From: Elusimicrobiota bacterium
GTDB taxonomy: Bacteria > Elusimicrobiota > Elusimicrobia > JACQPE01
NCBI GenBank assembly: GCA_016205025.1
Contig: JACQJO010000029.1
Coordinates: 1-64,000, forward strand
Direction of reading: 5' to 3'
Length of the DNA: 64,000 bases
Shown piece by piece: positions 58,260 to 64,000 of the stretch (its first letter is position 1; each line of letters begins with the position of its first letter). The notes beneath the pieces were generated by a model. The model saw only the letters and a list, made by a program, of their open reading frames with translations. It was not told the DNA's origin and did not search any database. The position numbers and the translations under genes were made by a program.

Positions 58260-58616
58260 TTATGCCTCCAAAGAAAAATTAACGACCGCTAAAAATAATC
58301 CCGTTGATAGCTCGGAGTCAGCCATAATGAGATCAACGCAGACTGATTCCTCTTCATGGATTACGGAAAGCTTTGGCTGGGCGACTCCCGCCAAAAGCAC
58401 GCGCCTTATTCTGGATAGACTTGGGCTTGCGATCAGATCCTTGATCTTTCCAGCCAAGACGTCTTTGCCCTGCCTGGCCAAGCCCCAGAGATCATCAGAT
58501 TCCTCGGCTAAAAGCAGAAGCGGAACTTTTCTGATGCGGAAATGGATGCCCCCAACCTCAATGGTCTTTTCTTTTTTGAGCCTTTCCTTGAGAGTTTGAG
58601 CCGTAATAGGTTCCAT
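58260..58616 (-). CDS. Putative tail assembly chaperone
   Basis: A 118-aa soluble protein (FRIRKVPLLLLAEESDDLW, LSRIRRVLLAGVAQPKLSV). It is placed between the tail-tube and tape-measure genes, the canonical position of tail assembly chaperones. Assignment is by position; no slippery-sequence frameshift was identified. Confidence 0.5.
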   Translation of the reverse strand: MEPITAQTLKERLKKEKTIEVGGIHFRIRKVPLLLLAEESDDLWGLARQGKDVLAGKIKDLIASPSLSRIRRVLLAGVAQPKLSVIHEEESVCVDLIMADSELSTGLFLAVVNFSLEA

Positions 58617-58623
58617 CTAATTC

Positions 58624-59589
58624 TCAATAACCCGACATCGCATTGGTGAGCGTGGCCATGATGCTGTAACCCAACGCGGGATCGAGTTCCGCCTGGAAGG
58701 TAACCGCGGCTCCAAGCAGTCCCTCAATGGCTCCTAATGGATAGGCCGTGTATTTGGCCTTGGGGATGGAAAGCTCGAGTTTGTATTTGAAGGCGTCCTC
58801 GATGATGTCGCCTGTCAAGATGATGTCCAAGGCTTGGGGCAGGCTGTCTAAGAACTTCTGGCGATTGGCTTCTGTCTCAAAGAAGATTTCGTAACCGCCT
58901 TCAATGACGAATCGGCCGGTTGAGACGATGTCTCTCACGTCCCTTGATTGGCTTAATGTCCTATGGGCTCTTGAGACATTGTCAATGGCAAGGCTCCAGC
59001 TTCTCACGTCCTGGTTTAACACCCCATCCAACTTGATCTCTGTCTGGAAGAACATCAGAGGCTTGGGCGTTCCGAAAGTCGCTGTGAAAGCGGACGCTGA
59101 TTCCTCGGTCTTAAAAAGAATATCCGCCACGGCCTGCGCCTTGCCGTCCACCGCGCCTGATAGCGCCAGCTTTTTAATCACGGTCAGGGGATAGCGCTTA
59201 ACGGAAAGGGCCCTGTCCACGAAGAAGGTGAACGAGGGAAACTGCGTCTTTGCGCCATCCGGCTTGAACGTGTGCTTAAACACGGTCGGGGAATTCGTTG
59301 CGTCCGGCTGAGTGGTGGTCACTTTGCCCAGGCACCCCAAGAGCAGATCCCCTATGGTGTCCGCCTCGAGGTCAATGGCGGGGAGGCTGCCTGCCCCTTC
59401 CTTAATACCTGCCGCTGATGGGAAGGACTCTTTGGTCCCCCTGATCTTGTCGTCCGCAATAAGGCTTGATTTGTAATCAAGGAGCGCCTCCGCGCCAACG
59501 GCTAGGAACTTGGCTGGGGCGGATTCCGCTACCCCTCTGCTCGCCTCTTTTTTGAATCCGTACTTCGCGTGTTCTATGGCAAATGGCAT
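58624..59589 (-). CDS. Major tail (tube) protein
   Basis: 321 aa, beta-rich, starting FAIEHAKYGFKKEASRGVAES and containing DLEADTIGDLLLGCLGKV and LSQSRDVRDIVSTGRFVIEGGYEIFF in parts. The duplicated tail-tube pattern and its location upstream of the chaperone/tape-measure pair support the call. Confidence 0.72.
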   Translation of the reverse strand: MPFAIEHAKYGFKKEASRGVAESAPAKFLAVGAEALLDYKSSLIADDKIRGTKESFPSAAGIKEGAGSLPAIDLEADTIGDLLLGCLGKVTTTQPDATNSPTVFKHTFKPDGAKTQFPSFTFFVDRALSVKRYPLTVIKKLALSGAVDGKAQAVADILFKTEESASAFTATFGTPKPLMFFQTEIKLDGVLNQDVRSWSLAIDNVSRAHRTLSQSRDVRDIVSTGRFVIEGGYEIFFETEANRQKFLDSLPQALDIILTGDIIEDAFKYKLELSIPKAKYTAYPLGAIEGLLGAAVTFQAELDPALGYSIMATLTNAMSGY

Positions 59590-59608
59590 GGTCTGTTTTC
59601 CTCCTTAA

Positions 59609-60100
59609 TCATTTTCTGCTCGTGGCCTCGACAGCGAATACCAGGGCTGCCGCCGTCATGTCCGCGTTGATCTGCGCCACAAGATTGTCCTCGGGCGGCT
59701 CCCACTCGATTGTTTTTAAGTTTGAGAACAAAATCTGTCCATTGGGCAAGGCCAAGCCGCCCAAGTTCACGTTGTCAATTAAAAGCTCCGCGATCTTCTG
59801 TGCCTCTAGGGTTTTAGCCTTGACGATTTCTTCGTTAGGGCCGAAAAGCTTCACGAACACGATTCTGAAGTTGTAGACGATCCGATAGGTTTGGCCCGTG
59901 GTGATTCTCTCCAGCGCGGTGGAAGGAGAGGGCTTGACGAACACAGCCGGGACGTTATCGGCAAGGCTATCGAGCGCAGGGAAAAACTCAAGAGCCCCGA
60001 TAGTGACCACCTTGAGCCCCATTGGTCCGGAAAGATTCTGGTCAATGAGATCAACCACCTTTCCCGCGATCAAGGTTTCATGGAGCCTTGGAGCAGGCAT
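59609..60100 (-). CDS. Putative tail terminator/completion protein
   Basis: A 163-aa protein (HETLIAGKVVDLIDQNL, YRIVYNFRIVFVKLF, EIVKAKTLEAQKIAELLID). Size and order between the gp10-like and tail-tube genes suggest a tail terminator. Its start overlaps the stop of its upstream neighbour. Confidence 0.5.
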   Translation of the reverse strand: MPAPRLHETLIAGKVVDLIDQNLSGPMGLKVVTIGALEFFPALDSLADNVPAVFVKPSPSTALERITTGQTYRIVYNFRIVFVKLFGPNEEIVKAKTLEAQKIAELLIDNVNLGGLALPNGQILFSNLKTIEWEPPEDNLVAQINADMTAAALVFAVEATSRK

Positions 60101-60579
60101 CAGGCTTCTCCTCCCTCTGCCTGGATCGCCTCAGCCAAACGAGACTGAAAAATAATCTCAACCCTGGGTCTTGCTGATTCCAAGGCAGGCAAAAGATACG
60201 GCTGTTTTCTAAATCCCCTTGTTTTAATGGCCCGGCCAACAACGAAAGCCTTGCGCTCATCGCCCAGCTTTCTCCTGGCCCAGACTTTAAGCTCCGAAAC
60301 ATTGGGGAACCAGCCCGTGGTCCTGCCGAACTCAACCACCGATGCATACGCCAATGCCGAGCCGACATGGCCTACGATGCGGTTGCCTTCCAAAGAAACG
60401 CCTTGAAGGATTGAAACCCGCAAGAGTCCTCTAAACACAGGCGCGTTGGTTTTGGTCAGGCTCTGAACCAGGATCGCTGAATCCCTCATGCCCTTGACCA
60501 AGGCAAGGATCAATCTTTGTGGCAAGCGCTCAAGGAGCTTAAGAGTTTCATCCTTGCCTTTGATGGTTATGGTGATCAC
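60100..60579 (-). CDS. HK97 gp10-like head-tail protein
   Basis: 159 aa, basic. LLERLPQRLILALVKGMRDSAILVQSLTKTNAP in parts (about 14-46), VGSALAYASVVEFGR (about 75-89) and a C-terminal FLLPALESARPRVEIIFQSRLAEAI-like helix are typical of HK97-gp10/putative neck proteins. It overlaps the head-closure gene (ATGA). Confidence 0.7.
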   Translation of the reverse strand: MITITIKGKDETLKLLERLPQRLILALVKGMRDSAILVQSLTKTNAPVFRGLLRVSILQGVSLEGNRIVGHVGSALAYASVVEFGRTTGWFPNVSELKVWARRKLGDERKAFVVGRAIKTRGFRKQPYLLPALESARPRVEIIFQSRLAEAIQAEGGEA

Positions 60580-60905
60580 TTCTTTTCCTCAAGCGCGGCT
60601 TCAAGGTGATGTCCGAATAAATTCTTAACCTCGGTCACCAAAAAAATCTCCCCGTCCGATTCCCGGATAACCTCGTCGTTTTCCCTTAGATCAACTGGAT
60701 TTATAAAAAGCCTGAAGTTTTTCTTTGGCGTATGGCCCAGGACGTTTCTGTTAATCGACGTGCTCACTGGGTTGAATCTTGCCCTGACTCCGGTTGTGAT
60801 TGTTTTGAACTCAAATACCGGCTTTTTAGTGGAGGAGACGAAGCTCTGCGATGACCGGCGGATCGTGATCGTTTCCATGAGGAGCCGCGCGGGAATATTG
60901 CTCAT
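60576..60905 (-). CDS. Phage head closure / head-tail adaptor
   Basis: A 109-aa small beta-rich protein (ETITIRRSSQSFV, TGVRARFNPVS, EVIRESDGEIFLVTEV). This matches the size and pattern of head-tail joining proteins between the connector and gp10 genes. Overlapping stops and starts link the morphogenesis genes. Confidence 0.6.
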   Translation of the reverse strand: MSNIPARLLMETITIRRSSQSFVSSTKKPVFEFKTITTGVRARFNPVSTSINRNVLGHTPKKNFRLFINPVDLRENDEVIRESDGEIFLVTEVKNLFGHHLEAALEEKK

Positions 60906-61498
60906 ACGAAATCAATGGGAAATTTTCTTCCCCATGCTCCCCAAGCCCGGTCCAGTTCGTCATTTAATTTCTTGAAGCCCCTCGTCTGCGAGAAATCCCC
61001 AATTGATTCGCTGTCAACCAAGGGTCCGTTCTTGGCCGATAAAATGGTCTTGGCCACAATCAGGGAAGCGATCTTTTGAATCAGAGGCGGGATTTTCTTG
61101 TGGCCGTGGAGCCCGGTGATGACGATATTTTTAACTCCTTCGGGAAATACCGCGCCGTTTTTAAGCCGTATACTCCCAGTTCTTTTGTTCAAAACATAAG
61201 CTGAGGCGGGTAATAAGACGCCGTCCATAGTGACGCTGAAAATCTCAAAGATCGGGAAGCAGTGAGCGAACACAGTGGAGAGATCATTGCCGTCCACCTC
61301 GTCCGTAAAAGCCACGATCCTAAAGCACATGCCGGTGCGCCGCTCGATCTCCTCCGTGGCGGCCGAAATCAATTCGCTCAGCACTTCCGCCGTTAAAATC
61401 TCGCCGCCCGTGATCGCGCTGACTAAACTCGGTGTGGTGTAGGCAGGAGACACCGTGACTGTTATGGAAAGGGATAGGGTGGAGACCAGGGCGCTCAT
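60902..61498 (-). CDS. Phage head-tail connector protein
   Basis: 198 aa, gp6-like. SAATEEIERRTGMCFRIV (about 46-63) and a C-terminal helix with IQKIASLIVAKTIL (about 140-153) recall the connector fold that binds the portal. It is the first of a run of overlapping head-tail genes. Confidence 0.65.
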   Translation of the reverse strand: MSALVSTLSLSITVTVSPAYTTPSLVSAITGGEILTAEVLSELISAATEEIERRTGMCFRIVAFTDEVDGNDLSTVFAHCFPIFEIFSVTMDGVLLPASAYVLNKRTGSIRLKNGAVFPEGVKNIVITGLHGHKKIPPLIQKIASLIVAKTILSAKNGPLVDSESIGDFSQTRGFKKLNDELDRAWGAWGRKFPIDFV

Positions 61499-61887
61499 GG
61501 CGCGGGCCTCCCGCCCTCACTGCTGCGAGGACTGCCCTCTCTGATGAGAGGACCCGCAAGCTGGCCTGCTGGACTGATGCGCTCATCGTAGGCCTTGAGC
61601 TTCTCCTCGAATTTACGGGATAGCTCATCGAGCGTATCCCCATTGATCTTCTTGATGGTTTCAATCCGTTCTTGGGACAACCCGAAAGACGCGGCAAACA
61701 ACTCAATAAAGGCCAACGAATCTTTAGCCTTCTGAAATTGATCTCTGAGGTTAAAAACAAACCGAGCGCGTTTTGCCTGGGCAGGGGTTAATTGCTTGTT
61801 AACGTCTACAAAGACAACGGCCCTGGGAACGGAATCCCCAAGGTTCTTTTGAATAACGGGAACCTCATAGCCATTGCCGAGATTCAT
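61495..61887 (-). CDS. Prophage hypothetical, helical
   Basis: 130 aa; coiled-coil-like centre (LRDQFQKAKDSLAFIELF, LDELSRKFEEKLKAYDE). The C-terminal 30 residues (ISPAGQLAGPLIREGSP...) are encoded by a palindromic repeat related to 24201-24229 and look like an insertion into the gene end. Function unassigned. Confidence 0.5.
   Translation of the reverse strand: MNLGNGYEVPVIQKNLGDSVPRAVVFVDVNKQLTPAQAKRARFVFNLRDQFQKAKDSLAFIELFAASFGLSQERIETIKKINGDTLDELSRKFEEKLKAYDERISPAGQLAGPLIREGSPRSSEGGRPAP
61518..61577. repeat. CTGCTGC...GGACTGCC repeat in phage gene
   Basis: Blocks CTGCTGCGAGGACTGCC and CCTGCTGGACTGA are shared with 24201-24229, here separated by about 28 bases that contain their own hairpin (CTCTCTGATGAGAG). 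Confidence 0.45.
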
Positions 61888-61904
61888 GAGTGATTCCCAT
61901 TGCC

Positions 61905-63236
61905 CTATCTCCCACCCGTTCCATCTCCTGCGCCTGCTGTCTTTGATGCTGATGTGTCGAGGGTTGGAATGTTGGATGTGCCGTCAGACCAGAAGGTAAC
62001 CGTGTCTTCCGTCTCGATCTTATAGGCGAAAGTCTGGCCGTCCTGCGGGAAGGGAACCTCGGCTCCCGATCTCCTGTTGGCAACGTTGTCGGCGGAGTCA
62101 TCAAAGCTCACTCTTCCCGTTCCCTTGGGAATCAATGTGGAGTTCACCTTGAGCGCCTGCAAGGGATCGAAGGTTAGGCCTGGCGAGCGGAAGATGTTGT
62201 AACCGTTGGCATTGGGGTCTCCCGCCGCGTCCCAGGATACGACCACTTTGTTGGAGGAAACCTCGGTTGAAAGGTTCTGGACGATGGCGGGGACGAGCTC
62301 CACCATGACCAAGTGAAGATTCTGGGTCATTACCTCGCTGGAGAGATTTGATGCGTTGCCCTGGGAATCCACCGCAAAAAGGTAATAGCTGAAATCCTTC
62401 CCATCGTCCGATTCCAAAGGAGTTTGGTCCTGGAATGATGTGGCCGCGGCGGAAATGGATGCGTTCACCGTCGCCACGCCGGAAGCCGCAAGAACATTGG
62501 CCTTGGTGGGAACCGATACTGGGGCGTTGGAGGGAACCCTGTAAAGCTCATAATGATCCAGGTCTTGAAGCGTGGTCTGATAGCGGATCACGATTCTGTT
62601 TCCTGCGGTGAATCCTCCGGCGGCTTCCGTTAAAACGCCGGTGGCCAAATCTAGGGTGTAGTGGCTGCCGGTCACCTTGGTTAGAAAGGTGACCTCTTTG
62701 ACCGACGCGCCGCTTGCGTGGGAGAAGAACAGCCCGTCTTGAAGCACCACCTCGCCCGTCGCCGTGTTGACTGACTTGACCTGAGCGTACTCCTCCTTGC
62801 CCGCCACGCCGTCGTCAATCACCAAATAGGCGAGGGCCGCGATCTCCGCTGGCACGGGCGTTCCGATGTTTATTACGCGCTGACCGTGGACTACGCTCGC
62901 GGTCAATGTCTTTACATTGGATGATGCCGCCGTTCTCTCATAAACCGAGAACGATCCAGATACTATCGGGTCAAACTGGGTCTCATGGCTGGCTCCCGCC
63001 ACGCCTTCGGCTGTGTCCGCCGTGCCGTCTGGATTTATAAACAGTTCGCCGCCGATAAATTCGTTTCTTGTGGGCGCGGTCCAGTTGAGAGTGATTCTTG
63101 TCTTGCCGCGCGGGGTAAGCCCATCCACGAACTGGGTCGCCTGGATCAGGCCCAAGATCGCCGGCTCGGCGGCCAGAATGTCAGCCGCCAAACTGCCGAT
63201 TACTTGCTGGGATAATAGAGATTCAAGAATTGCCAT
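61905..63236 (-). CDS. Phage structural protein with fibronectin-type repeats
   Basis: 443 aa, beta-rich. FN3-like units are visible (DLDHYELYRVPSNAPVS with SYYLFAVDSQGNASNLSSE; NKVVVSWDAAGDPNANGYNIFRSPG with FAYKIETEDTVTFWSDG). The N-terminus is helical (LLSQQVIGSLAADILAAEP). FN3 decoration of virions and fibres is common and may bind carbohydrate. Unusually, it lies upstream of the head-tail connectors, not among the tail-tip genes. Confidence 0.6.
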   Translation of the reverse strand: MAILESLLSQQVIGSLAADILAAEPAILGLIQATQFVDGLTPRGKTRITLNWTAPTRNEFIGGELFINPDGTADTAEGVAGASHETQFDPIVSGSFSVYERTAASSNVKTLTASVVHGQRVINIGTPVPAEIAALAYLVIDDGVAGKEEYAQVKSVNTATGEVVLQDGLFFSHASGASVKEVTFLTKVTGSHYTLDLATGVLTEAAGGFTAGNRIVIRYQTTLQDLDHYELYRVPSNAPVSVPTKANVLAASGVATVNASISAAATSFQDQTPLESDDGKDFSYYLFAVDSQGNASNLSSEVMTQNLHLVMVELVPAIVQNLSTEVSSNKVVVSWDAAGDPNANGYNIFRSPGLTFDPLQALKVNSTLIPKGTGRVSFDDSADNVANRRSGAEVPFPQDGQTFAYKIETEDTVTFWSDGTSNIPTLDTSASKTAGAGDGTGGR

Positions 63237-63251
63237 GTTAATCCTCCATCG

Positions 63252-64000
63252 TTAAGCCGGTTTCCAAATGATCACCCTGGAGCCGGCTTTAATATTGTTC
63301 AAGTCGGAAGCCACGCGAAGCGAAGTGACGTTGGTGATGCCGTAGCCGATCGCTCCGTTAGAAAAAGCAAGCAAGCCGGACGCTTTTGACCCGGATGCTC
63401 CTTCCCACCGGAACTCCACTCCGCCGTTTACCGTCTGGCTTCTGGATAGAAAACCTTTAATGGAATAACCGTCGTTAGCGAATCCACCTGTAAAAATAAA
63501 AGGCCCGTTGCCGGACTCCACCTGAGTCGTGTTGTCAAAATTGACCCGATACCATCGGCGGAGGTAGTTCACGTTTAGAGCGTCTCCGTTCATTTCCAAA
63601 CGCAAGGGATCTCCAGAAACGCCTTCACCCGCGATCCAGATCAGATACATCTTGTCCGTGTCGAGGTTGAGGCCGCTTATCGTTGGAAAGGCCAAGCCGT
63701 CGGCGGCTAAAGTTAAATCCGCCACTTTGGCCCAGCCGCCGCCTCCGCCTGCTGCGGCGATCGTTATCTTGTTGCCGGGGGCATCCTGCGTAAGAGTGAT
63801 ATTTGTGCCTGCCTCGAGCTTCACATCTCCTGTTAGAGGGGAGGCCTCACCCAGCTTTCTCACTCCAGCTACAAAACTGGATGCTATGGTGTTGCCACTG
63901 CCCGTGTCCGTGATCGCGGTTTCCACCTTATTGGCAATCAAATGGTTGTTGCTTCCTAAAACAGCAATGCTGGCCGGTCCCTTTACGAGATTGTCGTTGA
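63252..64000 (-). CDS. Phage fibre-like protein, 5' end beyond window
   Basis: At least 249 codons, running off the right edge; the frame stays open (DNLVKGPASIAVLGSNNH) beyond the first internal start. It is Gly/Asn/Thr-rich with a glycine stretch (AAAGGGGGWAKV) separating a repetitive stalk (LEAGTNITLTQDAPGNKITI) from a beta-sandwich-like head. This fits a tail-fibre or virion-decoration protein. Confidence 0.55.
   Translation of the reverse strand, partial: NDNLVKGPASIAVLGSNNHLIANKVETAITDTGSGNTIASSFVAGVRKLGEASPLTGDVKLEAGTNITLTQDAPGNKITIAAAGGGGGWAKVADLTLAADGLAFPTISGLNLDTDKMYLIWIAGEGVSGDPLRLEMNGDALNVNYLRRWYRVNFDNTTQVESGNGPFIFTGGFANDGYSIKGFLSRSQTVNGGVEFRWEGASGSKASGLLAFSNGAIGYGITNVTSLRVASDLNNIKAGSRVIIWKPA

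Overview
The window (about 50% GC) looks like chromosomal DNA of an uncultured diderm (Gram-negative-type) bacterium. The support is a Pal-type OmpA lipoprotein, a TolC/RND-type metal efflux adaptor pair, and an ECF sigma / anti-sigma / RseB-like cassette. The combination (membrane-anchored trehalose-6-phosphate synthase with TreT and DUF5752, DUF4398-type lipoproteins, DUF1646) fits an Elusimicrobiota/Omnitrophota-like lineage, but that placement is a low-confidence guess. No rRNA, tRNA or CRISPR array was recognised.

Layout. 0-4.7 kb: metal handling (frameshifted CusB-like adaptor, TolC-like channel, Cys-rich secreted protein, VIT1/CCC1 transporter). 4.7-7.3 kb: a ParA-like ATPase coupled to a Schlafen (AlbA_2) ATP-binding protein, bracketed by repeats of a small conserved gene. 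7.6-9.5 kb: ZIP transporter and exported CbiX-like protein behind two matching inverted repeats. 9.7-13.6 kb: envelope-stress sigma operon divergent from three DUF4398-type lipoproteins plus Pal. 13.8-19.4 kb: a five-gene trehalose operon. 19.5-22.1 kb: decayed VIT1 copy, a 280-bp MITE with a clean target duplication, and a TumE/TumA-like toxin-antitoxin locus with an XRE regulator. 22.1-29.2 kb: five same-strand genes (RecD-like helicase, phosphoesterase, unknown, nucleotidyltransferase, SWIM/SNF2 helicase), then an integrase remnant.

29.9-35.6 kb holds a DUF1016 nuclease and a compact DNA-repair-flavoured operon (truncated SRAP, PD-(D/E)XK nuclease, DUF423, Tag glycosylase, GIY-YIG). A group II intron (35.6-37.7 kb) abuts the truncated SRAP gene. 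From 37.7 to 47.7 kb is the most interesting locus: seven tightly packed minus-strand genes. They are a HTH protein, a type III-like Mod methyltransferase, a Res helicase-nuclease, a second TSPPY methyltransferase, a Cas4-like nuclease, a winged-helix-like protein and an AAA ATPase. The overlaps imply one co-expressed system combining restriction-modification with a second methylase/nuclease/ATPase module; I cannot match it to a named defence system.

47.7-64 kb is the late region of a siphophage-like prophage, all on the minus strand: fibre-like proteins, head-tail connectors, tail tube, tape measure, distal tail proteins, then holin/amidase lysis genes. It runs off the right end. The restriction operon lies directly downstream of the lysis genes, a usual place for prophage cargo. 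Several families of short palindromic repeats are scattered across the window, some inside coding frames, and point to active small-scale genome rearrangement.
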